Assembly: GCA_000688775.2 (NCBI GenBank)
Contig: CP007628.2
Span: 186,001 to 250,000, forward strand
Direction: 5' to 3'
Length of the DNA: 64,000 bases
DNA from: Streptococcus sp. VT 162
GTDB lineage: Bacteria > Bacillota > Bacilli > Lactobacillales > Streptococcaceae
Below, piece after piece: positions 52,074-61,925 of this stretch. The position numbers were made by a program, and so were the translations under genes. How positions within the stretch are numbered: the stretch's first letter is position 1; every line of letters starts with the position of its first letter. Under the pieces are notes generated by a model that was not told the origin of the DNA, ran no database searches, and saw nothing but the letters and a program-made list of their open reading frames with translations.

Positions 52074-53405
52074 ATGGAAGACCCGAGCAGTCAGAATTTG
52101 TTGCTACAGTTTGTATTGTTATTTATCTTGACCCTGTTAAATGCTTTTTTCTCAGCCACTGAAATGGCGATGGTGTCACTAAACCGTTCCCGAGTGGAGC
52201 AAAAGGCAGAAGAGGGAGACAAACGTTACATTCGTTTGTTAAAGGTACTTGAAAATCCTAACCACTTTTTATCAACCATTCAAGTCGGTATCACCTTAAT
52301 CACGATCTTATCAGGGGCAAAATTGGCAGATACACTTGGACAAGTAATTGCCTCTTGGATGGGGAATGGAGAAACAGCTTATGCCATTGCAAGTTTCCTC
52401 TCTTTGGCATTCTTGACCTACATCTCTATTGTTTTTGGTGAACTCTATCCTAAACGGGTTGCCCTTAATCTAAAAGATGCCTTAGCCATTCGCTCTGTTC
52501 CGATTATCATTGGGCTTGGGAAGATTGTCAGTCCCTTTGTCTGGTTGTTATCTGCTTCAACCAATCTCTTGAGTCGTTTAACGCCAATGACCTTTGATGA
52601 TGCGGATGAAAAAATGACTCGAGATGAAATTGAGTACATGTTGACCAAAAGTGAGGAAACTTTGGATGCAGACGAAATCGAGATGTTACAAGGGATCTTC
52701 TCTTTAGATGAGCTGATGGCGAGAGAAGTCATGGTTCCTCGGACAGATGCCTTTATGGTGGATATTCAGGATGATAGTCAAACCATTATCCAAAGTATTC
52801 TAAAGCAAAATTTCTCACGTATCCCTGTTTATGATGGGGATAAGGACAATGTGATTGGTTTGATTCATACCAAGCGTTTGCTAAACGCTGCCTATGCAGA
52901 TGGCTTTGAAAATATTGTCTGGAAGAAGATCTTACAAGATCCACTCTTTGTTCCTGAAACTATTTTTGTGGATGACTTGCTAAAAGAATTGCGAAATACC
53001 CAAAGACAAATGGCCATTTTGCTCGATGAATATGGTGGTATGGCTGGACTGGTCACACTGGAAGACCTGCTGGAGGAGATTGTCGGAGAAATTGACGATG
53101 AGACAGACCGAGCAGAAATCGAAGTCCATCAAATCGGTGAGGACACCTATATTGTACAGGGAACCATGAATCTTAACGACTTCAATAACTACTTTGGTGT
53201 CGAACTAGAAAGCGATGATGTGGATACCATCGCCGGTTATTATTTGACGGGTGTTGGTACGATTCCAACAACTGAAAAAATCAGTTATGAACTGGTCAGT
53301 CAAAACAAGCAAATCGTCCTGACCAACGATAAGGTGAAAAATGGACGTGTTACCAAGGTAAAAGTTCAAATCACAGAACTAGAACTTGAAGAAGAAACAG
53401 AATAA
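52074..53405 (+). CDS. CNNM/CorC-type transporter (hemolysin C-like)
   Basis: A 443-residue membrane protein. The DUF21/CNNM domain (1 to ~190) carries [21 protein letters not shown] and [11 protein letters not shown] pair of CBS domains follows (~205-330; [31 protein letters not shown]). The CorC_HlyC domain closes it (~345-435; [26 protein letters not shown] read in parts, and a C-terminal acidic tail). Such proteins move or control Mg2+ (or Co2+); the old name hemolysin is misleading. The promoter is TGATATAAT near 52034. It is monocistronic with a clear terminator. Confidence 0.93.
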   Translation: MEDPSSQNLLLQFVLLFILTLLNAFFSATEMAMVSLNRSRVEQKAEEGDKRYIRLLKVLENPNHFLSTIQVGITLITILSGAKLADTLGQVIASWMGNGETAYAIASFLSLAFLTYISIVFGELYPKRVALNLKDALAIRSVPIIIGLGKIVSPFVWLLSASTNLLSRLTPMTFDDADEKMTRDEIEYMLTKSEETLDADEIEMLQGIFSLDELMAREVMVPRTDAFMVDIQDDSQTIIQSILKQNFSRIPVYDGDKDNVIGLIHTKRLLNAAYADGFENIVWKKILQDPLFVPETIFVDDLLKELRNTQRQMAILLDEYGGMAGLVTLEDLLEEIVGEIDDETDRAEIEVHQIGEDTYIVQGTMNLNDFNNYFGVELESDDVDTIAGYYLTGVGTIPTTEKISYELVSQNKQIVLTNDKVKNGRVTKVKVQITELELEEETE

Positions 53406-53431
53406 AGCAGTGACTTGAGTCACTGCTTTTT
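53404..53431 (+). terminator. Terminator after the CNNM-type gene
   Basis: AAAGCAGTGACT-TG-AGTCACTGCTTT is a perfect stem overlapping the stop codon, followed by TT. Confidence 0.9.
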
Positions 53432-53481
53432 GTAAATCTAGATGGTAGGTTCAGTTATACCCCATTTATTAGGAATAATAA

Positions 53482-53505
53482 AAAAGCCCGGTTTTACGAG
53501 CTTTT
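53482..53505 (-). terminator. Terminator after tRNA-Cys
   Basis: On the minus strand AAAGCTCG pairs with CGGGCTTT and T-rich sequence follows. Confidence 0.75.
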
Positions 53506-53539
53506 CATTTGGTTAATTCCTGTTAATTCAGGTACTGAA

Positions 53540-53610
53540 AGGCGGTAGACGGATTTGAACCGACGATCAAGCTTTTGCAGAGCCGTGCCTTACCACTTGG
53601 CTATACCGCC
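53540..53610 (-). tRNA. tRNA-Cys (anticodon GCA)
   Basis: On the minus strand GGCGGTA pairs with TACCGCC to make the acceptor stem, followed by discriminator U. D arm: GCC-AAGTGGTAA-GGC. Anticodon loop CTGCAAA with anticodon GCA, stem CGGCT/AGCTT with one mismatch at the base. T arm contains GGTTCAAATCC. CCA is not encoded. U73 is the known identity base for tRNA-Cys. Confidence 0.95.
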
Positions 53611-53622
53611 TCAACGTTTATT

Positions 53623-53651
53623 ATTATACCTTGAAAATCATTTCCCGTCAA
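53623..53651 (-). promoter_or_regulatory. tRNA-Cys promoter
   Basis: On the minus strand, TTGACG (53646-53651) and TATAAT (53623-53628) are 17 bp apart, near consensus. Confidence 0.85.
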
Positions 53652-53824
53652 TAGTTTCTTATTCTAAAATCCAATTTAAGAAAACAGATGATGATTGAGG
53701 AAGTGAGAAAAATCTTGTAAAAATCCCGTTCTAAAGAGGGTCAGACTAGAAAATATTTCTTGCAGAAACAAACAAAGAATGTAGAAATTTTGACAAATAG
53801 AAGTTTTTTGAGGAAATGCGCCTA
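53652..53824. other. Spacer between divergent tRNA-Cys and amiA
   Basis: I see no gene or strong structure here. It is AT-rich and holds only upstream promoter sequence. Confidence 0.5.
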
Positions 53825-53870
53825 AATATTCTGAAAATTCGTTTACTTTTTAAAAAATATATGTTATAAT
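53825..53870 (+). promoter_or_regulatory. amiA promoter with a CodY box
   Basis: TTTACT (53842-53847) and TATAAT (53865-53870, with upstream TGT) are 17 bp apart. AATATTCTGAAAATT (53825-53839) matches the CodY consensus AATTTTCWGAAAATT at all but one position and ends two bases before the -35. Confidence 0.75.
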
Positions 53871-53908
53871 TTCCAATAAGCCTAAATTTTTCAAGAGGAG
53901 TTAAAAAC

Positions 53909-55888
53909 ATGAAAAAAAGTAGAGTATTTGTTGCAGCAGGAGTTGCTTTATTAGCGGCAGGAGTACTAGCTGCTTGTGGTTCTTCAAAATCATCTGATTC
54001 AACAGCGCCAAAAAATTATGGCTATGTTTATTCAGCTGACCCAGAAACGTTGGATTACCTCATTTCAGGGAAACAAAGTACTAAGATTGCCACTTCAAAT
54101 GGTATCGATGGTCTCTTCACAAACGACAAGTATGGGAATCTAGTCCCTGCAGTTGCAGAAGACTGGTCCGTTTCAAAAGACGGTTTGACTTATACCTACA
54201 AGATTCGTAAAGGTGTTAAATGGATGACATCAGATGGTGAAGAGTATGCTGAAGTAACAGCCAAAGACTTTGTAAATGGCTTGAAACACGCAGCTGATAA
54301 AAAATCAGAAGCAATTTACCTAGCAGAAAATTCTGTTAAAGGATTGTCTGATTATTTAGCAGGTAATACAAAAGACTTTTCTTCAGTAGGTGTGAAAGCA
54401 GTTGATGATTATACTCTTGAGTATACTTTGAACCAACCAGAACCATACTGGAACTCTAAGATGGCCTACGCAATCTTCTGGCCATTGAACGAAGAATTTG
54501 AAAAATCAAAAGGATCTGACTTTGCTAAAGCGACTGACCCTACATCATTGCTTTACAATGGTCCGTTCTTACTGAAAGGTTTGACTGCTAAGTCTTCTAT
54601 TGAGTTCGCTAAGAATGAAAATTACTGGGACAAAGATAATGTTCACATTGATAAAGTAACCCTTGCTTACTATGATGGTTCAGACCAAGAGTCAATTGAA
54701 CGTAACTTTACAAGTGGAGCTTATAGCTATGCCCGTCTTTATCCAACAAGTTCAAACTACTCTAAAGTAGAAGAAACCTACAAGGAAAATATCTTCTACA
54801 CCCCATCAGGACCTGGTATTGGTGGTTTGGGTGTGAATATTGACCGCCAAGGTTACAAATACACTTCTAAGACAACTGACGAAGAGAAGACTTCTACTAA
54901 GAAAGCCCTTCTTAACAAGGACTTCCGTCAAGCCTTGAACTTTGCCTTTGACCGTACGTCTTATTCAGCTCAAGTAAATGGTAAAGAAGGTGCTCCTCGT
55001 GCCGTTCGTAACCTCTTTGTAAAACCTGACTTTGTCTCTGCAGGTGAAAAAACTTTTGGTGACTTGGTAACTGAAAAGATGGCTGCTTACGGTGATGAGT
55101 GGAAGAATGTAAACTTTGCGGATGGTCAAGATGGACTCTTCAACGCCGATAAAGCTAAAGCTGAATTTGCCAAAGCCAAAACAGCATTGGAAGCAGAAGG
55201 TGTAAAATTCCCTATCCATTTGGATGTTCCAGTAGACCAAACAGCTAAAAACTATATCGCACGTATTCAATCCTTCAAACAATCCGTTGAAACAGTGCTT
55301 GGAGAGGGCAATGTAGTCATCGATATCCAACAAGTTTCTAAAGATGAGTTTAATAATATTACCTACTATGCGGCGAATGCAGCAGCAGAAGACTGGGATC
55401 TCTCAGGTGCCGTTGGATGGAACCCTGACTATGAAGATCCATCAACTTACCTTGATATCTTGAAGACAACGAATGCTGAACAAACAAAAACATACATGGG
55501 TTACGAAGGTGCAGATAATGCTGCAGCAGCTCAAGTTGGTTTGAAAGAATACGATAAGCTAGTTGATGAAGCTGCTAAAGAAACCAACGACTTGAATGTT
55601 CGTTATGAAAAATACGCGGCTGCTCAAGCTTGGTTGACAGATAGCTCACTCATCTTGCCAGCTATGTCATCAACTGGTGCTGCACCATTCATTTCTCGTG
55701 TTGTACCATTCACAGCATCATACAGCCAATCTGGAGATAAGGGCTCAGACGTATACTTCAAGTATATTCAGTTACAAGACAAGGTTGTAACAAAAGCTGA
55801 CTATGAACAAGCTCGTGAAAAATGGCTCAAAGAGAAAAAAGAATCAAACGAAAAAGTTCAAAAAGAATTGGCTAATCACGTTAAATAA
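53909..55888 (+). CDS. amiA: Oligopeptide-binding lipoprotein AmiA
   Basis: AmiA catches oligopeptides outside the cell and delivers them to the AmiCD channel. It supplies amino acids and signalling peptides. The 659-residue protein begins with a lipoprotein signal (LAAGVLAAC, lipidated Cys near residue 23). The SBP_bac_5 domain follows, with family motifs YVYSADPETLDYLISGK, DGLTYTYKIRKGVKW and LYNGPFLLKG. It is the first of five ami genes. A near-perfect CodY box precedes the promoter, so expression should fall when branched-chain amino acids and GTP are high. A strong hairpin after the stop probably lowers expression of the genes downstream. Confidence 0.97.
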   Translation: MKKSRVFVAAGVALLAAGVLAACGSSKSSDSTAPKNYGYVYSADPETLDYLISGKQSTKIATSNGIDGLFTNDKYGNLVPAVAEDWSVSKDGLTYTYKIRKGVKWMTSDGEEYAEVTAKDFVNGLKHAADKKSEAIYLAENSVKGLSDYLAGNTKDFSSVGVKAVDDYTLEYTLNQPEPYWNSKMAYAIFWPLNEEFEKSKGSDFAKATDPTSLLYNGPFLLKGLTAKSSIEFAKNENYWDKDNVHIDKVTLAYYDGSDQESIERNFTSGAYSYARLYPTSSNYSKVEETYKENIFYTPSGPGIGGLGVNIDRQGYKYTSKTTDEEKTSTKKALLNKDFRQALNFAFDRTSYSAQVNGKEGAPRAVRNLFVKPDFVSAGEKTFGDLVTEKMAAYGDEWKNVNFADGQDGLFNADKAKAEFAKAKTALEAEGVKFPIHLDVPVDQTAKNYIARIQSFKQSVETVLGEGNVVIDIQQVSKDEFNNITYYAANAAAEDWDLSGAVGWNPDYEDPSTYLDILKTTNAEQTKTYMGYEGADNAAAAQVGLKEYDKLVDEAAKETNDLNVRYEKYAAAQAWLTDSSLILPAMSSTGAAPFISRVVPFTASYSQSGDKGSDVYFKYIQLQDKVVTKADYEQAREKWLKEKKESNEKVQKELANHVK

Positions 55889-55896
55889 ATAACTCT

Positions 55897-55934
55897 CAAG
55901 AGAACTTTCTCTCCATGAGGAGAAGGTTCTTTTG
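55897..55934 (+). terminator. Partial terminator between amiA and amiC
   Basis: CAAGAGAACTTTCTC and GAGAAGGTTCTTTTG form a long stem with a few wobbles and a short T-run. Placed inside the operon, it would keep AmiA in excess over the membrane and ATPase subunits. Confidence 0.8.
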
Positions 55935-55954
55935 GGATTTTAAAAGGAAACGAT

Positions 55955-57451
55955 ATGAAGAAATATATTTTTATGCGTGTATTACGTTCATTGTTGTCCA
56001 TTTTCTTGGTGACAACCTTGACCTACACAATTATCTATACGATGGTTCCTCGAAAATTGATTTTCAAGCAGGATACCAACTATAACAAGATTGCAACGAC
56101 GCCGGACAAGCGGGATAATTATGAAAATACCGTTTATGAACGGATGGGCTATATCGAGTACTACGATACCAAAGAGTTGCAAGAAAGAGCGAGCACAATG
56201 GACTCATCTGTAACAGTGGATGCCAATGATACCAATAAGGCAATCTACGAAAAATACATCAACCAACTAGGAAATGGTTGGACACTTGGTGTGTTCTCAG
56301 AAAGTGGTCAATTCTATGCTACGCGTGAAATTCCAATTTTTGAACGTGTTTTCAAATTCTATTCCAACTTGATTGATATTGATCATCCAAACAAGATTCA
56401 AGATCCTGAAAATCCAAACTTGCAACGTTATCTTCGTTTTGAAAATGACCCTGCTATCGGTTGGTCATTGGTTGGTTCAGGTACAAAACACAAATACCTT
56501 TTGTATTTCAACAATCAATTCCCATTTGTACACCAAAACTTTGTGAACATTAACTTGGGGGACTCTTACCCAACTTATGCAAACACACCAGTGCTTCAAG
56601 TTATCACACAAGGTCAGGGACAAACTAAGACATCAGAAGTTCAATTCCCTACAGGTAAAAAGACTTCGTCTGTAGATATTTACTCTCGTACCTACAAATC
56701 TCCAAGTCAAGCAGATGCGCGTGAAGTAGCCAACTATGGTAAAGATGATCCATATACAGCTACAGAAAGCAATTATCAATACCCATCAATGATCGCAAGC
56801 TCAGCGGTTGCTGGTTTGATTGGTTTGATTATTTCGTATGCGATTGCGATTCCACTTGGATCTGCTATGGCTCGCCACAAGAATACTTGGATTGATAGCT
56901 TCTCGACAGGTGCTCTAACCTTCTTGCTTGCCCTTCCAACGATTGCCTTGGTTTACATCGTGCGTTTGATTGGATCATCAATTGGTCTGCCTGACTCATT
57001 CCCTATCTTGGGGGCTGGAGATTGGCGTTCTTATGTCTTACCAGCAGTTATTCTAGGTTTGTTGGGTGCGCCAAGTACAGCTATCTGGATTCGTCGTTAC
57101 ATGATCGACTTGCAATCTCAGGACTTCGTTCGTTTTGCTCGTGCAAAAGGTTTGTCTGAAAAAGAAATTTCAAATAAACACATCTTTAAAAATGCCATGG
57201 TTCCTTTGGTTTCAGGTATTCCTGGTGCCGTAATCGGGGTTATCGGTGGTGCAACATTGACAGAAACAGTCTTCGCTTTCCCAGGTATGGGTAAAATGTT
57301 GATTGACTCTGTTAAGGCATCAAACAACTCAATGGTAGTTGGTCTTGTCTTCATCTTCACGTGTATTTCTATCTTCTCACTCTTTGTAGGAGATATCTGG
57401 ATGACCATGCTTGACCCACGTATTAAATTGACAGAGAAAGGAGGCAAATAA
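55955..57451 (+). CDS. amiC: Oligopeptide ABC transporter permease AmiC
   Basis: AmiC is one of the two membrane channels of the oligopeptide importer. The 498-residue protein has an N-terminal helix (8-30), a large extracytoplasmic insertion (about 35-275) that is typical of streptococcal AmiC, and then the BPD_transp_1 permease core. The core carries [20 protein letters not shown] in its cytoplasmic loop (the EAA motif). The insertion explains its length compared with ordinary OppB (~310). A AAAGGAAA site precedes the start. The stop overlaps the amiD start by one base. Confidence 0.96.
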   Translation: MKKYIFMRVLRSLLSIFLVTTLTYTIIYTMVPRKLIFKQDTNYNKIATTPDKRDNYENTVYERMGYIEYYDTKELQERASTMDSSVTVDANDTNKAIYEKYINQLGNGWTLGVFSESGQFYATREIPIFERVFKFYSNLIDIDHPNKIQDPENPNLQRYLRFENDPAIGWSLVGSGTKHKYLLYFNNQFPFVHQNFVNINLGDSYPTYANTPVLQVITQGQGQTKTSEVQFPTGKKTSSVDIYSRTYKSPSQADAREVANYGKDDPYTATESNYQYPSMIASSAVAGLIGLIISYAIAIPLGSAMARHKNTWIDSFSTGALTFLLALPTIALVYIVRLIGSSIGLPDSFPILGAGDWRSYVLPAVILGLLGAPSTAIWIRRYMIDLQSQDFVRFARAKGLSEKEISNKHIFKNAMVPLVSGIPGAVIGVIGGATLTETVFAFPGMGKMLIDSVKASNNSMVVGLVFIFTCISIFSLFVGDIWMTMLDPRIKLTEKGGK

Positions 57452-58377
57452 TGTCAACAATTGATAAAGAAAAATTTCAGTTCGTAAAACGTGACGATTT
57501 TGCCTCTGAAACAATTGATGCTCCTGCCTATTCATACTGGGGTTCTGTATTTAGACAATTTCTAAAGAAAAAATCAACCGTCTTTATGCTAGGAATTTTG
57601 GTTGCCATTATCTTGATGAGCTTTATTTACCCAATGTTCTCCGATTTTGATTTCAACGATGTAAGTAAGGTCAATGACTTTAGTGCTCGTTTTATCAAGC
57701 CCAATGCTGAACATTGGTTTGGTACAGATAGCAATGGTAAATCCTTGTTTGATGGGGTTTGGTTTGGTGCGCGTAATTCAATTCTTATCTCTGTAATTGC
57801 CACTTTTATCAACCTTGTAATTGGGGTTATTGTTGGTGGAATCTGGGGAATTTCAAAATCTGTAGACCGTGTCATGATGGAAGTTTATAACATTATTTCA
57901 AACATTCCATCTCTCTTGATTGTCATTGTCTTGACTTACTCAATCGGTGCTGGTTTTTGGAATCTGATTTTTGCCATGAGTGTGACAACTTGGATTGGGA
58001 TTGCTTATATGATTCGTATCCAAATCATGCGTTACCGTGACTTGGAATACAACCTTGCTTCTCAAACACTTGGAACGCCAACCTTTAAAATCATCGTTAA
58101 AAACATCATGCCACAATTGGTATCTGTTATTGTTTCTACAATGACCTTGATGTTGCCAAGCTTCATCTCTTATGAAGCCTTCCTTTCCTTCTTTGGATTG
58201 GGATTGCCTGTAACAGTGCCAAGTTTGGGACGTTTGATCTCAGATTACTCACAAAACGTTACGACCAACGCTTACTTATTCTGGATTCCGTTGACAACCT
58301 TGATCTTGGTATCCCTATCTCTTTTCGTTGTTGGTCAAAACCTAGCGGATGCTAGTGATCCACGTACACATAGATAG
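57451..58377 (+). CDS. amiD: Oligopeptide ABC transporter permease AmiD
   Basis: AmiD pairs with AmiC to form the channel. The 308-residue protein has a cytoplasmic N-terminal segment (1-45) and six helices. The EAA loop is [20 protein letters not shown], near 205-224. GAGFWNLIF and [15 protein letters not shown] near the end are family marks of OppC-type permeases. The TAATG overlap with amiC couples translation. amiE begins eight bases after its stop. Confidence 0.96.
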   Translation: MSTIDKEKFQFVKRDDFASETIDAPAYSYWGSVFRQFLKKKSTVFMLGILVAIILMSFIYPMFSDFDFNDVSKVNDFSARFIKPNAEHWFGTDSNGKSLFDGVWFGARNSILISVIATFINLVIGVIVGGIWGISKSVDRVMMEVYNIISNIPSLLIVIVLTYSIGAGFWNLIFAMSVTTWIGIAYMIRIQIMRYRDLEYNLASQTLGTPTFKIIVKNIMPQLVSVIVSTMTLMLPSFISYEAFLSFFGLGLPVTVPSLGRLISDYSQNVTTNAYLFWIPLTTLILVSLSLFVVGQNLADASDPRTHR

Positions 58378-58385
58378 GAGTAGAC

Positions 58386-59453
58386 ATGATAAAAGGAAAA
58401 GATGTAATTTTGACTGCTCGTGATATTGTCGTGGAATTTGACGTTCGTGACAAAGTTCTGACGGCTATCCGAGGAGTTTCTCTAGACTTGATTGAAGGAG
58501 AAGTTCTGGCCTTGGTAGGTGAGTCCGGTTCTGGTAAATCTGTTTTAACAAAAACCTTTACAGGGATGTTAGAAGACAATGGACGTATTGCCCAAGGAAG
58601 CATCGACTATCGTGGACAAGACTTGACCGCTCTAACTTCTAACAAGGAATGGGAGAAGATTCGTGGTGCTAAAATTGCGACTATCTTCCAAGACCCTATG
58701 ACAAGTTTGGACCCAATCAATACAATCGGTAGCCAAATCACTGAAGTTATCATTAAACACCAAGGGAAAACAGCTAAGGAAGCCAAAGAGATGGCAATCG
58801 ACTATATGAACAAGGTCGGAATCCCAGATGCTGAAAAACGTTTTGAAGAGTATCCTTTCCAATATTCTGGAGGGATGCGCCAACGTATCGTTATTGCGAT
58901 TGCCCTTGCCTGTCGTCCAGATATCTTGATCTGTGACGAGCCAACAACGGCCCTTGACGTTACCATTCAAGCGCAAATCATTGATTTGCTTAAAACCTTG
59001 CAAAATGAGTACCACTTTACCATTATCTTTATCACCCATGACCTTGGTGTGGTAGCAAGTATTGCCGATAAGGTAGCGGTTATGTATGCTGGTGAAATTG
59101 TAGAATACGGAACTGTTGAGGAAGTCTTCTACGATCCACGTCATCCATATACTTGGAGTCTCTTGTCTAGCTTGCCTCAGCTTGCTGATGATAAAGGGGA
59201 ATTGTACTCTATCCCAGGAACACCACCGTCTCTTTATACTGAGTTGAAAGGTGATGCCTTTGCCCTTCGGTCAGATTATGCGATGCAAATTGACTTTGAA
59301 CAGAAAGCACCTCAGTTTTCAGTCACTGATACCCACTGGGCTAAGACTTGGTTGCTTCATGAGAATGCTCCTAAAGTTGAAAAACCTGGAGTCATTGCAG
59401 ATTTGCATGACAAGATTCGTGATAAAATGGGCTTTGCTCATCTAGAAGACTAG
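58386..59453 (+). CDS. amiE: Oligopeptide ABC transporter ATPase AmiE
   Basis: AmiE is one of two ATPases that power the importer. The 355-residue protein has Walker A GESGSGKS (near 43-50), the ABC signature [12 protein letters not shown], Walker [13 protein letters not shown] and the switch His in [10 protein letters not shown]. The C-terminal oligo_HPY extension after about 240 ([14 protein letters not shown]) is typical of OppD-type ATPases. An AGGAG site precedes the start. It forms a heterodimer with AmiF. Confidence 0.97.
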   Translation: MIKGKDVILTARDIVVEFDVRDKVLTAIRGVSLDLIEGEVLALVGESGSGKSVLTKTFTGMLEDNGRIAQGSIDYRGQDLTALTSNKEWEKIRGAKIATIFQDPMTSLDPINTIGSQITEVIIKHQGKTAKEAKEMAIDYMNKVGIPDAEKRFEEYPFQYSGGMRQRIVIAIALACRPDILICDEPTTALDVTIQAQIIDLLKTLQNEYHFTIIFITHDLGVVASIADKVAVMYAGEIVEYGTVEEVFYDPRHPYTWSLLSSLPQLADDKGELYSIPGTPPSLYTELKGDAFALRSDYAMQIDFEQKAPQFSVTDTHWAKTWLLHENAPKVEKPGVIADLHDKIRDKMGFAHLED

Positions 59454-59463
59454 GAGGAAGGAA

Positions 59464-60393
59464 ATGTCTGAAAAATTAGTAGAAATTAAAGATTTAGAAA
59501 TTTCCTTCGGTGAAGGAAGTAAGAAGTTTGTTGCGGTTAAAAACGCCAACTTCTTTATCAACAAGGGAGAAACCTTCTCTCTTGTTGGTGAGTCTGGTAG
59601 CGGGAAAACAACGATTGGTCGTGCCATTATTGGTCTAAATAATACTAGTAAAGGTGAGATCATCTTTGATGGTCATAAGATTAATGGGAAAAAATCTCAT
59701 AAGGAATCATCAGACTTGATCCGTCGCATCCAGATGATTTTCCAGGACCCTGCAGCGAGCTTGAATGAGCGTGCAACAGTTGACTATATCATCTCTGAAG
59801 GTCTTTACAACTACCACTTGTTCAAAGACGAAGAAGATAGAAAAGAAAAAGTTCAAAAGATGATTCATGAAGTTGGACTTTTGAAAGAACACTTGACCCG
59901 TTATCCACACGAGTTTTCTGGTGGTCAACGCCAGCGTATCGGGATTGCCCGTGCCCTTGTGATGGAACCTGATTTCGTTATTGCGGATGAGCCAATTTCA
60001 GCCTTGGACGTATCAGTGCGTGCGCAAGTCTTGAACTTGCTCAAGAAGTTCCAAAAAGAGTTGGGCTTGACTTATCTCTTCATCGCGCATGACTTGTCAG
60101 TTGTTCGCTTTATCTCAGATCGTATCGCGGTTATCTATAAGGGAGTTATCGTCGAAGTGGCGGAGACAGAGGAGTTGTTTAACAATCCTGTCCACCCATA
60201 CACTCAAGCGCTTCTATCTGCTGTACCGATTCCAGATCCAATCCTGGAACGCAAGAAGGTCTTGAAAGTTTACGATCCTGACCAACATGACTATGAGACA
60301 GATAAGCCATCTATGGTAGAAATTCGTCCAGGTCACTATGTTTGGGCCAATCAAGCAGAACTTGCTCGTTACAAGAAATCTCTTAAAGAATAA
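59464..60393 (+). CDS. amiF: Oligopeptide ABC transporter ATPase AmiF
   Basis: AmiF is the second ATPase, of OppF type, with 309 residues. Walker A is GESGSGKTT, the signature is [12 protein letters not shown], Walker B is [12 protein letters not shown] and the switch is IAHDLSVV. The oligo_HPY part has [16 protein letters not shown]. It closes the amiACDEF operon. AGGAGG lies ahead of the start, and a terminator follows at 60403. Confidence 0.97.
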   Translation: MSEKLVEIKDLEISFGEGSKKFVAVKNANFFINKGETFSLVGESGSGKTTIGRAIIGLNNTSKGEIIFDGHKINGKKSHKESSDLIRRIQMIFQDPAASLNERATVDYIISEGLYNYHLFKDEEDRKEKVQKMIHEVGLLKEHLTRYPHEFSGGQRQRIGIARALVMEPDFVIADEPISALDVSVRAQVLNLLKKFQKELGLTYLFIAHDLSVVRFISDRIAVIYKGVIVEVAETEELFNNPVHPYTQALLSAVPIPDPILERKKVLKVYDPDQHDYETDKPSMVEIRPGHYVWANQAELARYKKSLKE

Positions 60394-60402
60394 ACAAATT
60401 AG

Positions 60403-60431
60403 GAGAGGACCGAAAGGTCTTCTCATTTTTT
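60403..60431 (+). terminator. Terminator of the ami operon
   Basis: GAGAGGACC-GAAA-GGTCTTCTC followed by ATTTTTT. Confidence 0.92.
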
Positions 60432-60438
60432 ATAGAAA

Positions 60439-60473
60439 AATTTCCCCTTCTACTAGCTTGTAAAAGGGGAATT
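60439..60473 (-). terminator. Terminator after trkH
   Basis: AATTTCCCCTT and AAGGGGAATT pair with one bulged base; on the minus strand a T-run follows. Confidence 0.8.
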
Positions 60474-60482
60474 GTATTATCA

Positions 60483-61922
60483 TTAGCGTTTAGACCAAGT
60501 GCGTTTCATAAAGAGTAGCAAAATTGGGTAAATCTCTAAGCGACCTGCAATCATTGCAAAGGAGAGGAGGATTTTAGAGATGGGACTAAAGATGGAAAAA
60601 CTCGAGGTTGTACCTAGAATAGGTCCGATATTGTTAAAACAGCTGAAGACCGCACTGGTCACGACTAGAAAATCATTGCTATCAAGACTGACGATAAAGA
60701 TGAGAGAGAGAATAATCATCATATAGATAGCAAAATATTTAAGAATCTTGTGCTGGGTATCCTTATCAATCACAGTTTTATTGACGTGTAGAGTCAAAAC
60801 ACGGTGAGGGGATAAAGTGGACAAAATCTGATTTTTTGCGATTTTAGAGAGGATAAGTCCTCTGATCACCTTAAGACCACCTGCAGTTGAGCCAGCTGAT
60901 CCACCGATTCCCATGAGGAAGAGGAGGATAAATTGGGAGAAGAGGGGCCAGTTGGTAATATCTCCGTAACCAAAACCTGTTGTCGTGATGATATTGGAAA
61001 CTTGGAAGAAGGCCATTTCAACACTTTTAGAGACCCCTTGGTAGAGGTGGAGTGTATTAAGAGTAATCAAGCCTGTAGAAACTAGGACAATGATGATATA
61101 TGCTCGTAGTTCTTCATCTCCAAAGAAAGCCTTAACCCGACGGAGCATGAGGTAGTAGTAGAGATTGAAGTTAACCCCAAACACCAACACTCCGATACTA
61201 ACTAGATAGGTGATGAGTGAGCTACCGTAGTGGGCAATTCCGTCGTTATAGACGGTAAAGCCCCCAGTTCCTGCTGTACCCATAGCGATGACAAAACTAT
61301 CATAGAGAGGCATGCCTGCTAGATAGTAGATAACCACAAAAAGGGAGAAGAGAGCCAGATAAAGTAGATAGAGAATCTGGGCAGTGTTTTTTAGCTTGGA
61401 TACGACCTTGCCAAAGACGGGTCCAGGGACCTCAGCCTTCATCACCTCCAAGTGACTATTCTTGGCATTGTCCATAATGGCAAGTGCAAAGACGAGTACC
61501 CCCATCCCTCCGATCAAGTGGGTGAAACTTCGCCAGAAGAGGAGGGAACGAGTGAGGACGGAAACATCATTCAGGATAGTTGCTCCTGTAGTCGTAAATC
61601 CGGAACTGATTTCAAAGAAGGCATCGATGACGCTGGGGATTTGTCCTGAAAAGACAAAGGGGAGGCCACCAAAGAAAGACCATAGAATCCAACAGAGAGC
61701 AACAATTAAGACCCCTTCCTTGGCATAAATCCGCTGATTTTTCGGTTTCCGTAAAACGCCTAGGCCACCGAGAAGGACTAAAATTCCAATCGTAGAAAAG
61801 AGAGCGATAAATACTTGACTGGATTCTTGGTAATAGATCGCTACACTAACAGGAACTAGGAGAAGAACAGCCTCAATCAAGAGAAGCTTTGAGAGGAGGT
61901 AACGAATCATACTTTTATTCAT
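60483..61922 (-). CDS. trkH: TrkH/KtrB-type potassium transporter
   Basis: TrkH is the membrane channel of the Trk potassium uptake system. The 479-residue protein has four M1-P-M2 repeats with the selectivity loops SSGFTTTGAT, GTAGTGGFT, TTTGFGYGD and CFNNIGP; the single conserved Gly in each lines the K+ filter. The start MNKSMIRYLLSKLL has a basic cytoplasmic N-terminus. It lies three bases after the trkA stop on the same strand, so both are made from one message. TrkH needs TrkA as its gating subunit. Confidence 0.94.
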   Translation of the reverse strand: MNKSMIRYLLSKLLLIEAVLLLVPVSVAIYYQESSQVFIALFSTIGILVLLGGLGVLRKPKNQRIYAKEGVLIVALCWILWSFFGGLPFVFSGQIPSVIDAFFEISSGFTTTGATILNDVSVLTRSLLFWRSFTHLIGGMGVLVFALAIMDNAKNSHLEVMKAEVPGPVFGKVVSKLKNTAQILYLLYLALFSLFVVIYYLAGMPLYDSFVIAMGTAGTGGFTVYNDGIAHYGSSLITYLVSIGVLVFGVNFNLYYYLMLRRVKAFFGDEELRAYIIIVLVSTGLITLNTLHLYQGVSKSVEMAFFQVSNIITTTGFGYGDITNWPLFSQFILLFLMGIGGSAGSTAGGLKVIRGLILSKIAKNQILSTLSPHRVLTLHVNKTVIDKDTQHKILKYFAIYMMIILSLIFIVSLDSNDFLVVTSAVFSCFNNIGPILGTTSSFSIFSPISKILLSFAMIAGRLEIYPILLLFMKRTWSKR

Positions 61923-61925
61923 TTT

